Shown in pieces: positions 54,197-64,000 of a DNA stretch of 64,000 nucleotides. The notes beneath the pieces were generated by a model that ran no database searches, was not told the origin of the DNA, and saw nothing but the letters and a program-made list of their open reading frames with translations. Source of the stretch: Acheta domesticus (taxonomy: Eukaryota; Arthropoda; Insecta; Orthoptera; Gryllidae); the NCBI GenBank assembly GCA_031308135.1, contig JAHLJT010000631.1, positions 34,085,522 to 34,149,521 of the forward strand, read 5' to 3'. Every line of letters starts with the position of its first letter. Position 1 is the stretch's first letter. A program made the translations under genes and the position numbers.

Positions 54197-56445
54197 GTGT
54201 TACCTTGCTCGCGACCTTGACATGCCTGCCGTAAAAGAATGGAAGTGATACGAAGGTATTACTCGTTCACTTTACATTTGCAGACGGCAGAATTAGGAAC
54301 TAATGTTGTTTTGAAAGTGAAGGCCCGAACACACAACCGAGAATACACGAATGGTCCCGATGTCAATCAGCGTCTGACCGATCAGCTGTCTCCGAAGGCA
54401 GCACAAGCGCTACGGACACAGCTGACGAATTATGTCTTTCTGACAGTGAGCTGGAGTGGCGCTCTTAAATGATTAAGAAAATATACAATAAAATAGATCA
54501 CACCACACGCTATTCACAACATTCACGTACAAAATTTTTATTTCTTCTTTGCGCTTATCTACCGCTTAATGTTTATGTTCTTGCCCCGCCGGGGTTCTGT
54601 GTGCTGCTCACCGCCATTTATATCATATTAAACGGTCAGTATCTACTGCAGACGCGCGTTTCTCATTCAGTCGGCGGTGACCTCGTGTAAACAGATCGCA
54701 GCGCTCCGCCTGCAAATGTAAGTGAACGAGTAATAAGAACGGTGAGAATGAATAAACGAGGAACGCGTGCGGTGTGCGCGAGAGCGATGCACTTGGAGAC
54801 GGGCCGCAAGGCGGCGTGCCGCTATCTTCACAAGGCTGCGCGCGAGAATGACCCTGCCAGCTCAGATGCCGATGAGATAGCGAATGATGGATAAGCTCGG
54901 CGTAGTGTCGGGAGTGGGGCAAGAACACCACTGCATCATGATCCGCACAGTTCTAGCACAGTTTGTGCTTCAAAGCTTTCATGATTGATAATGATAGTAA
55001 TAATGTGTTGTAATGAGAAATTTAGTACTGTCGGATTTGACTAACAAAGACATATCATCACATTAAATGTGTGAGGAAAGGTCGATTGTTTATTACTGAT
55101 GATTAATGAAGCTGGGATTGTACACATATTTCTAAGGAAAAATAATATACCGATCCTTTGGAATAACAAGGTTCCAATCATCGAAGAAAATAAGTTGTTA
55201 CTGTGACAAGGTTCTGCCTCATTTTTGCTACCAATTGAACTATTTGGGGAAAAATAGCTACTATAAAGTCTCACTATTCTGGGTGGAGATATGACAAAAT
55301 AATGAATTAACGAAACTTTCACATCTGTTTACTGTATTTAACAGAAATGTTAGTTGAAACCTTGTCATTCTGAAGGGTTGATATATTAACAAGACTTTTG
55401 TTAATTGTTGATAATTGTAAAGGCCTGTTAAAGGTAATATTCAAGAGCACATTGACAAGCCAAAGTGCATTTCTTGGTAACTGGAAAATGGACATTTTAT
55501 CGCTAATATAATGACCAGCTCACACTCCTTCCTTCCACCACTGTGGCCGGGGTTTGATCGCGGGCAATCCTTGTGTAATTAGGGTGGCCAGAGAGAGTTC
55601 TCAGCCGGTATTATCGGGTTCTCCTATTTTACTCGCCTCTCTTTCCTTCGTTGCCCCGTTCTCATTACTGTCATGACCTAGTTATTATATTATTAATGGT
55701 GGATTTAAATATCCTTAGCAGTTGAAGGGCCTCTAAACCCTAGTTCATGATGCTTAACGGTCCGGCCCGTGGTGCCGCATGAGTGCCTTTCCGGCACAGC
55801 CCGCGCTTCGCTGCCTGCCCGCTTGCCGGTGCCCACGTGCGCCCCCGGTGCTCCCCCGATGCACCAGCAGATCGGATGCGTTCTCCACTCGACCTTCACA
55901 ATCTGCTGCTCATCACGTCAAAAGGCAGCATCGTGATTTGTTATTTTTAGGGGTTTGCTCTTCTGCGTGCACACGTGCTCTAAATTCCTGAAAATAACTC
56001 TAAATGTTCACAGTAGGTAAGATAAGCTTATCTGGTAGGCCAAAATGCGTGACGGAATATTATTGTTACACTATTCTGCGGATTACACACGTTTTTCCTG
56101 CACGCAATATTTCGAATATTTTCGGAAGCGCCTGGACAGAATTCGGCTCAAGAACTAGTTTATGGTTACGGCACACGTTTCGTAAGCACCTTTGGTTGGG
56201 TGCACAAGACTAGGGATGTGACCTCTCCAACAAGACGCCGAAGTTTCAAATCAGCGATGTTCAAAATTTAAAAAAAAAAGTATGTTCATACTACATTGCC
56301 CCAAAACCACTGGTGTTTTTAATCGAAGAAAACTAGACTGACTTGTTGATAAGCCTTTTTGACTCTGGTCTGAAGACAGTTCAATGTATGGGTATTTGAG
56401 AATTTTTGTACTGTTCTGTCATGATGGTACGTTTTTAAATTCAAC
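54197..56445. other. Mixed DNA with two GC-rich patches
   Basis: GC-rich patches at 54640-54850 and 55740-55910 carry short frames on both strands without motifs. A possible box B-like GGGGTTTGATCGCGGG near 55550 hints at an old SINE. Otherwise AT-rich. Confidence 0.4.
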
Positions 56446-57370
56446 TAGTGGTGCTACAGAATGGCACAGACTTTCCCGTATTAGTTTTCTATTTCCTTGG
56501 GTCTTCGCTAGCTATTCGGAATTACCACAAACTCATTCTTGCCAGCTGTCATCTATCACCACCAAAAGTACATTTTTTTGTAAGTTTCTTAATTTTTCGG
56601 TTTCCTATTGGTAGAACGGAAACATTAATTTTACAAAACAAAATACTTTATTTCAAGTTATTTGAAGCACTTACACTCACAAATATAATAATGTTTACAA
56701 ATTGCTGATAATGTGCATATTAAAGATGTGAGAGATCTTTCAAAAAAATTACAATTGTTATATTTGAAAAAACAAAAAAAATACTCAAAATAAACTTTAC
56801 GCTATACTAAAGAGTGTAATTAGCACTATCCGTTACAAAAGTTTGAAGAAAAAATTTGCAGCCATATTTGAGAAATTGGCGTTTGAGCATTTCGGAAAAT
56901 GCCGAAATTCGAGCTACTTTTCACAGAAAACGGTAGTGTTTTCGAGAAACATTACTTGACATTATTTAAAGCATATATACTCGTAAATATAACAATGTGA
57001 AAAAATCGTCGATAATGTAAATATTAACGACGTGAGAGAAGTAAAAAAAATTACATTTCTTTAAATTTTTGAGAAAACCAACCGATAGACCAAAATGGCT
57101 TTTATGTCATTGATAGAGTACATTTACCACTATCCCTACCAAAAGTTTAAAGAAAAAATTTGGAGCCGTTTTTGAGAAAATTTTGAAAATCCCCGGGGGG
57201 CTTCATATAAAGGACCCCCAGATTTTGAAGAATTTTTTTCAAAATCTCAAAGCTTTGACTAGAATCAGATCGGCCAGAGAATATCCATTTTGAAAGAAAT
57301 CGTACGTATGGTGTAGGCGCTAGCAGTGTTCACAGACGGACAGACGGACAGACGGACGGACAGACGGACG
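56446..57370 (-). mobile_element. A-family element, copy A6, inverted arm
   Basis: From the border CTAGTGGTGCTACAG to the CGGACAGACGGACAGACGG tract (57332-57370). Its sequence is repeated in reverse in A7 and A8. It lacks the segment equivalent to 57530-57800 of A7. Confidence 0.75.
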
Positions 57371-58636
57371 TTTTCCTTTCAATTGCGTATACACGTAAAA
57401 ATTCTTCAAAATCTGGGGGTCCTTTATATGAAGCCCCCCGGGGATTTTCAAAATTTTCTCAAAAACGGCTCCAAATTTTTTCTTTAAATTTCTTGTATGA
57501 ATAGAGTGAAATACACTTTTTAACACGGCAGAGGTCCGATTTTCACGGATAACTCCGAATTTTCGAAAATTGTGAAAGTTTGAATTTTTTCGGCGTCTTT
57601 CTCCAACTACAAAATTGAAGATAGAGATTTTTTCTTCAAATAAAATTTGTTCTGCATATTGAGTTCTTTCATAAAGGTCATGTAAATGTTTTTCAAAATT
57701 TTAGTAGTTTTCGTGCAATATTGCGTGCAACATGGGCAATTTTAAAAAATTACAAAAACAATATTTTCTTAAAAACGGCTCCAAATTTTTTCTTTAAACG
57801 TTTGGTAGGGATAGTGGTAAATGTACTTTATCGGATGGCATAAACACCATATTGCTCTATAGGTTGGTTTTTTCAAAACTTACAAAAATGTAATTTTTTC
57901 ACATGTTTCTCACGTCGATAATATTTACATAAGTGGCGATTTTCTCACATTATTATATTGACGACTACATGTGCTTTAAATAATGTCAAGTAAAGTTACT
58001 CGAAAACACAACCATTTTCTGTGAAAAGTAGCTCAAAATTTCGCATTTTCAGAAACGCTCAAACGCCATTGTCTCATACATGGCTGCAAATTTTTTCTTC
58101 AAACTTTTCGAACGGATAGTGCTAATTACACTCTTTAGTGTAGCGTAAAGTTTATTTTGAGTTATTTTTTTGTTTTTTCAAAAATTAAATAATTGTATTT
58201 TTTTAAAGATCTCTCACATCTTTAATATGCACATTACCAGAAATTTGTAAACATTATTATATTTGTGAGTGTAAGTGCTTCAAATAACTTCAAATAAAGT
58301 ATTTTGATAACTCAAACATTTTCTATGACAATGAGCTTCAAATTTCGCATTTTTAGTAGCGCTAAAACGCCTTTTTCTCTTAAACGGGACATAATTTTAA
58401 ATGTAAATTGCCATTTATGACTAGGTTTTTGTGTTCTTTAATATTCTAAAACTAATGTTTGCGTTCTACCTATACGAAACCGAAAAATTAAGAAAATGAC
58501 AAAAAAAATGTACTTTTGGCGGTGATAGATGACAGCTGGCATAAAAGAGTTTGTGGCAATTTCGAATAGCTAACGAAGATCCAAGAAAATAGAAAACTAA
58601 TACGGGAAAGTCTGTGCCATTCTGTAGCACCACTAC
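57371..58636 (+). mobile_element. A-family element, copy A7
   Basis: Forward copy in head-to-head contact with A6, starting at CTGGGGGTCCTTTATATGAAGC (57410) and ending at the border GTAGCACCACTA directly against A8's terminal repeat. Both ends lack the terminal inverted repeat. Confidence 0.75.
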
Positions 58637-60026
58637 TTACTTTCCCGTATACGTACGTATACACGGAGTGATATACGTAGTATAGGGAAAGTTACGTAAT
58701 GCTGCCCGAAAAAATGGCCAATTTTCGGCGGAAAAATATTAATTGCCGGGCCGTGAAAACGAATAAGTGGATAAAACCAGTTGCTAAATTAAGAAAAAAA
58801 ATCCCCTCACACGTTGTGTAGCCAGAAACCCTGTTTTCTAGGTCCTTGATACCGAAAACGCAATTGAAAGGAAAACGTCCGTCTGTCCGTCCGTCCGTCT
58901 GTCCGTCTGTGAACACTGCTAGCGCCTACACTATACGTACGATTTCTTTCAAAATGGATATTCCCTGGCCGATCTGATTCTAGTCAAAGCTTTGAGATTT
59001 TGAAAAAAATTCTTCAAAATCTGGGGGTCCTTTATATGAAGCCCCCCGGGGATTTTCAAAATTTTCTCAAAAACGGCTCCAAATTTTTTTTAACTTTTGG
59101 TAGGGATAGTGGTAAATGTACTCTATCAATGACATAAAATCCATTTTGGTCTATCGGTTGGTTTTCTCAAAAATTACAAAAATGTAAATTTTTTTACTTG
59201 TCTCTCACGTCGTTAATATTTACATTATCGGCGATATTTTCATAATGTTATATTTACGAGTATATATGCTTTAAATAATGTCAAGTAATGTTTCTGGAAA
59301 ACACTACCGTATTCTGTGAAAAGTAGCTCAAATTTCGGCATTTTCAGAAATGCTCAAACGCCATTTTCTCGTATTTGGCTGCAATTTTTTTCTTGAAACT
59401 TTCGTAACGGATAGTGCTAATTACACTCTTTAGTATAGCGTAAAGTTTATTTTGAGTTATTTTTTTGTTTTTTCAAAAATTAAATAATTGTATTTTTTTA
59501 AAGATCTCTCACATCTTTAATATGCACATTACCAGAAATTTGTAAACATTATTATATTTGTGAGTGTAAGTGCTTCAAATAACTTGAAATAAAGTATTTT
59601 GAAAACTCAAAAATTTTCTGTGAAAATGAGCTTCAAATTTCGCACTTTTAGTAGCGCTAAAACGCCATTTTCTCTTGAACGGCACATCTTTTGAAAAGAA
59701 AATTGCCATTTATGACTAGTTTATTGTTCTTTAATATTCTAAAATTAATGTTTCCGTTCTACCAATAGGAAACCGAAAAATTAAGAAACTTACAAAAAAA
59801 TGTACTTTTGGCGGTGATAGATGACAGCTGGCAAGAATGAGTTTGTGGTAATTCCGAATAGCTAGCGAAGACCCAAGGAAATTGAAAACTAATACGGGAA
59901 AGTCTGTGCCATTCTGTAGCACCACTAGTTTCCGCCGAAAATTGGCCATTTTTTCGCTCAGCATTACATAACTTTCCCTATATTACGTATATCACTCCGT
60001 GTATACGTACGTATACGGGAAAGTAA
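58637..60026 (+). mobile_element. A-family element, copy A8, complete with 98-bp TIRs
   Basis: Terminal inverted repeats at 58637-58734 and 59929-60026 match at all but a few positions. They begin TTACTTTCCCGTATACG, contain an inner mirror ATATAGGGAAAGTTA, and end CCAATTTTCGGCGGAAA. Length 1,390 bp. The body has the CCGTCCGTCCGTCTGT tract and AT-rich phrases but no transposase. No target duplication longer than TTA/TAA can be proven. It is the best reference copy of the family. Confidence 0.85.
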
Positions 60027-60689
60027 AAATGAAGTAGCGACCAGTAAAAAATCGAGCAAAAACATTGATGTAACAGAAACAACTCTCCCAGTTATGTAGG
60101 CAGGAGAGGTCAAAAGTAGCATAGTCCGGATGATGAAAACAATGCTGTTTATTTTACTGGAACGTTCTTACTTCGCCCTGCAGCGGTTTCCCAGCGCGAC
60201 GCTCAGTCGGCTGTGAGGAGGGGGAGAGGGGAATAGACGGTGGGGCGGGGATGTGCGGCGAGGCGGGGGAGGTATGGCGTGGAATGGCGTGGCGGGGCGT
60301 GTGTAGCGTTTCGTACATTCATAAGGTTTATTTACATTTTACATTGTTATTTCGTAAACAAGTAACATGTGATGTACCTCGCTTATTATGGGAATTAGGT
60401 TAGCAACTGATACATTGATGGATATTGAGGAATACAGAGAGATAGAACTGAACGTAAGCTTGTTCCTCTAAAGAAATTTGTAAATTTTACTATACGTTGT
60501 GAGAAGGTACAATATGATAAGATAATAAAGTACATTTTACAAGAGAATCAAATAAAAGCTAAAAAATGAGAATTGAAGTGTTGCTACCTAAATCAAATAA
60601 GAAGCAGCAATAGATGTAACAGCAGATGCAACAAGAGAAAATTGTTGGCAGAGTGCAACGTTATAGAAATTGGTGGTAGCGTTTAGTGG
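60027..60689. other. G-rich then AT-rich DNA, no gene seen
   Basis: 60180-60310 has GGGG-rich words (GGCGGGGCGTG). The rest is AT-rich. Confidence 0.5.
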
Positions 60690-60840
60690 TGTGGCGTGGC
60701 GTGGCGTGGCGTGGTGGTGAGTAGTGGCAAGTAGTGGGGCGTGGTTGGGGCAGAGCAGCGGGGCGTGGTGTGGTGTGGTGTGGTGTGGCGTGGCGGGGCG
60801 TGACGGGGCGTGGCGGGGCGTGGCGTGACGGGGCGGGGAT
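60690..60840. repeat. GTGGC/GTGGT pentanucleotide-like array
   Basis: GTGGCGTGGCGTGGC near 60690, then GTGGTGTGGTGTGGTG and GGGGCGTGACGGGGCGTGG near 60770-60835, interrupted. Minus-strand frames rich in His, Thr and Pro are repeat artefacts. Confidence 0.8.
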
Positions 60841-61437
60841 ATGCGGCTGGCGCTCCTGCTCGCACCAAAGCGCATCTCATCAGCGGCTAACACTGAGGAC
60901 AACCGCAATGCCGGGCGTCTCTCTCAGTAATCGGCGGCAGTGGCAGGCTGGCACCGATCCGTGTGGATCAAACCTGTATGGCAACCATTGACGAACGCCC
61001 CCAAGATCACGAGACGCTCGGGAATCTGCCGAGTAAATTGGGAATGAGCGAATGACGATTCAGAGATGGCATCTCGTGTTCGGCAGTTCAATCCGCATCA
61101 GCGTTTGCGAGGCTGTCCGCTGAGTTTACACTGCCTTTCTTAACGGCGCGGGGGAAGGAATGTTGGTCGAGGTGGATCAACACAGGCGGCCGCCAGGTTT
61201 CCGGGAATACGAGCGGGTCCTGTACAAAAGGAGTGGGTTGCCGGGTGCTGGTTGCCGGCGCCCGGGCGATTTCGCAGAACGCCTCTGCCGCAGGTTCACC
61301 ACGAATGCAACTGTAGGCAACGCGCGACGCTTAGGACGCCGGCGATGTATGAGTATGAAATAACAGGCCTGTTTTATTTCCAATGAATTTGTTGGCATTA
61401 GTCAGATGTACACGCAAGCTTCCGCGACTCGAGTTCG
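60841..61437. other. GC-rich unassigned region
   Basis: Frames of 65-85 codons on both strands; no motif, no convincing splice sites. Confidence 0.4.
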
Positions 61438-61516
61438 TTACTTCTCGGCTGTCCGGGTGACGCCGCGTCGGCCTCTCTGCCAACGACGCGGCGTTACCCG
61501 AACAGCCGAGAAGTAA
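61438..61516. repeat. 79-bp hairpin, 33-bp stem
   Basis: 61438-61470 and 61484-61516 are inverted repeats with two mismatches (stem begins TTACTTCTCGGCTGT), around a 13-base loop (GCCTCTCTGCCAA). Sharp boundaries with TTA/TAA at the ends suggest a very small foldback element or a precursor-like RNA hairpin. Confidence 0.85.
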
Positions 61517-61812
61517 TTGTTTGCATTAGATTTTTCAAATTCATTTATCAGTGCCACCCTGAGACGAGAGCGTTATAGTTATTAACCTCATTGGGTCGAT
61601 TAACACCAAATAACAGACGCGGCTGACGTTTGTAAATTGAGGCGATAGCCGAGGTTCGTAACTAACCAAGTCCATTATTTGTGCCGTTCAATACTTTTCG
61701 TAATATCATCATCTTACAAGAAAAATAATATAAATAAGAAACACCTTTGCTTTTAATGCGTAGGAGTGCAACTCCATCATATATTTCAAATCTATACGAT
61801 TCTTGCTTCAGA

Positions 61813-61816
<4 letters not shown>
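61517..61816. other. No gene recognised
   Basis: AT-rich, no motif. Confidence 0.5.

Positions 61817-61879
<63 letters not shown>
61817..61879. repeat. AAT microsatellite at LINE 3' end
   Basis: About 21 AAT units, directly at the 3' end of the minus-strand LINE; on that strand the tail is ATT repeats. Confidence 0.9.
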
Positions 61880-61984
61880 CCTTTATTAATGGCGAGGCTC
61901 AGGCCATAGGGCCTGCTCTTCCGCCTAACCACTCAATCTACATTAATACAGAGAAATAATATTTTAAGAGGGGGAGGGCCAGCT

Positions 61985-62310
61985 GTACATTTACATCTGG
62001 GAGAGCAAAACTAGGGACCACCCCGGCATACGCCTTAAGCGATTGAGTAAACCCAGAAAACCTCAATCAGGATGGCGGCTAAAGGCCGAACATTTTAAGA
62101 ACAAAGAGAGAAGTGAAAGAGAGTGGAAATGCAGATGGAAATGAAGAAGAAAGGTCGAAAGAGAAAGAAGAAAGGAGAGAGACTAAAAGGGGGGACAACT
62201 GTACATTTATGACTGGGAGTGCTATACAAGGGACCATCCCGGCGTACGCCTTAAGCGATTGAGTAAACCCAGAAAATCTCAATCAGGATGGCGGCTTAGG
62301 GCCGAACATT
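61985..62310. repeat. 216-bp direct repeat in LINE 3' UTR
   Basis: GTACATTTA at 61985 and 62201, and GATTGAGTAAACCCAGAAAA at 62041 and 62257, give an exact 216-bp period over at least 110 bp (GTACGCCTTAAGCGATTGAG, CTCAATCAGGATGGCGGC). The spacer is purine-rich. Confidence 0.9.
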
Positions 62311-62957
62311 AATAGAGCAGAATATATACACAGTAGAGAAAGAGAAGAGAAAGATGTTCGGAGGGGGGGGAGTCATAATGAAAAAATGGGGAAGTTTGTG
62401 AGCAAAGGGAAGGGAGAAGAAGCGAAGAAAAGGAGGAAGAAAAAGTAGGTGGAAGACGTGAAGTTATTCCAGAGACGTTACATCAAGGTACATTCGGTTT
62501 ACATGAGCACTTTACATAAGTATAAAATCATTTTTAACACCAGAGGAGTACAATACATTATAGGCTAAAAGTAACAATAATTTATAAAACAATATTGACA
62601 TTATTCAGGAACAATATAAAAATATAGTAGGATCTTAACATCAAATTGTATTTATACCAATATGTTGCAGTAAAAATTATGATGATAATACAAAAATAGC
62701 TACGAGTATAAGTACGTTTATCTGGAATGTCGCTAATTACTTTATGTATATTTTATTTAAACAATTCCATTAAGATACACTGAAAATTATATGATTGTAT
62801 TAAATAATTTACAGGGGTTGATACAGAATGGAAAGTGTAGAGAGTCATGAGGTATGGGATGGAATTTTGAATTTAGAGAGTGCGGAAAGTACAGCATTTA
62901 GAGGGTGCGGTGACCGGGTGCTTGGAGGTGGGAAAAGTCTGGAGATTGAAGGAGATG

Positions 62958-64000
62958 TTAACAGCCATTCTGCATGTCATTATTCCTTACCCATGTGGTT
63001 AATTCATTTTTGAATTTACGGAAGGTATTTGAATGTTTTAGGCTTGCTGGTAGTTTATTCCAGGCTCGGATAGCTGTAATGGTGAATGATCTACTGAACG
63101 AAGTAGTGTTGTGACGTGGTACACAAAGCAGTGCTGAATCACGAGCTCGATTTAATTTCAGAGGATTGAAGTTACTTATAAGGCGTGTTACATGTGTACC
63201 GTTTAAAATTTTATAAAGAAGAAGTAGAGAATGAAATAACCGCCTTTTGTCTAGAGTAAGCATTTGAAGTTTGTCGAAAAAATCTGATACATGGTCGTAT
63301 TTCCTTAAATCAAAAATAAACCGTACGCATGCGTTCTGAGTTACTTGAAGTTTACGTTGTAATTTAAATGCCATGTTGGTCAGAAGAAAGTCACAATAGT
63401 CGAAATGTGGCATTATAAGAGATTTGATGAGAGTTTCACGTGTGCTAATTGGTAAAAGTGTTCGTAGGCGTTTCAGGGAATGCATTGAGGCAAAAACTTT
63501 ACGGCAGGTTGAATCTACATGCGAGTTCCAGCTGAGGGTGTTGTCGATAAGCACACCTAGGTTTTTGACTTCTGAACACCAAGGTAGAGCGGTGTCATTA
63601 ATATAAATTTTAGGCAGAGCAGCAGATGAGATTTTATTCATAGTGCTTTTCGAACTGATAAGCATGCACTGTGACTTATTTGGGTTTAACTGTAAGCCTA
63701 GGGACGCTGCCCAGTTGCTCAGTGTTATCAAATCTTCATTAATTTTTTGTGCGAGTGAGAAGAGGTGAGATGGGTGACCGCTTAGGTATATCTGAAGATC
63801 ATCCGCATACATTTGATGACTGCAATATTTAAGCGCATTACCTACGTCATTTACATAGATTAAGAAGGCTAGTGGCCCTAACACAGTACCTTGAGCAACT
63901 CCGCGGTTTAGTACCAAGTCACTTGAGCTGCGGCTACCGGATACCACTCTTTGGGTTCTTGAAGTTAAGTAATTGAGAAACCATGTACGTGTCTGCTGTG
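62958..64000 (-). CDS. LINE reverse transcriptase, CR1/L2 group, open frame
   Basis: The frame is open from the window edge to a stop at 62960-62958 (about 347 codons). It reads TWFLNYLTSRTQRVVSG at the edge, then GVAQGTVLGPLAFLIYVND, the catalytic box HQMYADDLQIYLSG, LGLQLNPNKSQCM, EVKNLGVLIDNTLSWNSHV, IMPHFDYCDFLL, TQNACVRFIFDLRKYDHVS and a final FSRSFTITAIRAWNKLP. These are RT palm blocks followed by the CR1/L2-type thumb and C-terminus. Both Asp residues of YADD are kept, and no stop or frameshift is visible. It would reverse-transcribe LINE RNA at its nuclear target site. The endonuclease part would lie outside the window. Confidence 0.85.
   Translation of the reverse strand, partial: QQTRTWFLNYLTSRTQRVVSGSRSSSDLVLNRGVAQGTVLGPLAFLIYVNDVGNALKYCSHQMYADDLQIYLSGHPSHLFSLAQKINEDLITLSNWAASLGLQLNPNKSQCMLISSKSTMNKISSAALPKIYINDTALPWCSEVKNLGVLIDNTLSWNSHVDSTCRKVFASMHSLKRLRTLLPISTRETLIKSLIMPHFDYCDFLLTNMAFKLQRKLQVTQNACVRFIFDLRKYDHVSDFFDKLQMLTLDKRRLFHSLLLLYKILNGTHVTRLISNFNPLKLNRARDSALLCVPRHNTTSFSRSFTITAIRAWNKLPASLKHSNTFRKFKNELTTWVRNNDMQNGC

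Larger units (their letters stand above)
61880..64000 (-). mobile_element. CR1/L2-group LINE, 3' half, truncated by window edge
   Basis: Minus strand: reverse transcriptase and C-terminal region (64000-62958), about 1.08 kb of 3' UTR with a 216-bp direct repeat, then a trinucleotide tail (61817-61879). The start lies beyond the window. Confidence 0.8.

Noticed and set aside
55495..55700. Possible tRNA-derived SINE near 55.55 kb
   Set aside because: A box B-like string alone, without box A or a second copy in the window.
60588..60991. His/Thr/Pro-rich frames near 60.7 kb
   Set aside because: Generated by the GTGGC/GTGGT array.
61747..61959. Asn-run frame at 61.8 kb
   Set aside because: AAT microsatellite at the LINE tail.
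1..64000. CRISPR array, bacterial operons, rRNA genes, viral integration
   Set aside because: No regular spacer/repeat array of 25-40-bp repeats with unique spacers, no ribosome-binding sites or gene packing, no rRNA-like sequence, and no capsid, envelope or integrase/protease signature were found.

Overview
The window looks like gene-poor, repeat-rich nuclear DNA of an arthropod, most likely an insect. It is A+T-rich and has no operon-like gene packing. It carries several classes of animal transposon: RTE-like, R4/Dong-like, jockey-like and CR1/L2-group LINEs, Tc1 and mariner transposons, a Kolobok-like transposon with TTAA flanks, tRNA-derived SINEs, and many foldback or MITE-like elements. 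No complete host gene is visible. Support for a host gene is limited to two GC-rich, splice-bounded coding exons at 47.22-48.60 kb (+), one small candidate exon at 17.23-17.33 kb (-), and a weak ankyrin-like fragment near 1.9 kb (-). The species cannot be named from the sequence.

Layout. 0-12 kb: AT-rich DNA with one A-family copy (5.65-6.70 kb), a LINE reverse-transcriptase scrap (6.9-7.3 kb), a hairpin MITE (8.10-8.34 kb) and copy B1 of a long repeat (9.32-10.95 kb). 12-17 kb: a nested stack in which a deleted mariner is split by an A-family element, which is itself split by a 249-bp foldback insertion and by an internally deleted RTE LINE with a perfect 12-bp target-site duplication. 17-23 kb: candidate exon, repeat D, a Kolobok-like element between TTAA sites, and copy B2 (inverted relative to B1). 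23-25 kb: SINE-like tandem and a decayed jockey-type LINE. 26.3-32.1 kb: two copies of a LINE with a C-terminal restriction-like endonuclease, head-to-tail, both joined to TAA repeats; one has lost the whole RT, the other has a decayed RT active site and a secondary RTE insertion. 32-41 kb: a 47-bp tandem array, an A-family copy split by a 1.2-kb insertion, and a 1.3-kb minisatellite. 41-46 kb: GC-rich candidate promoter/first exon, a cluster of TTTAGT motifs, and two inverted SINE copies. 47-50 kb: the two host exons, followed about 50 bp past the second exon's donor by a dead Tc1 transposon. 51-60 kb: A-family copies including an inverted and direct cluster at 56.4-60.0 kb, a CR1-group LINE tail and a second hairpin MITE. 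60-64 kb: G-rich repeats, a 79-bp hairpin, and the 3' half of a CR1/L2-group LINE whose frame is open to the window edge.

The genes do not form a pathway. The organising theme is transposon-on-transposon insertion followed by internal deletion. In three LINE fragments the catalytic RT segment is missing or lost its key residues while the ends survive. The CR1/L2-group ORF at the right edge is the only transposon coding frame that looks intact.
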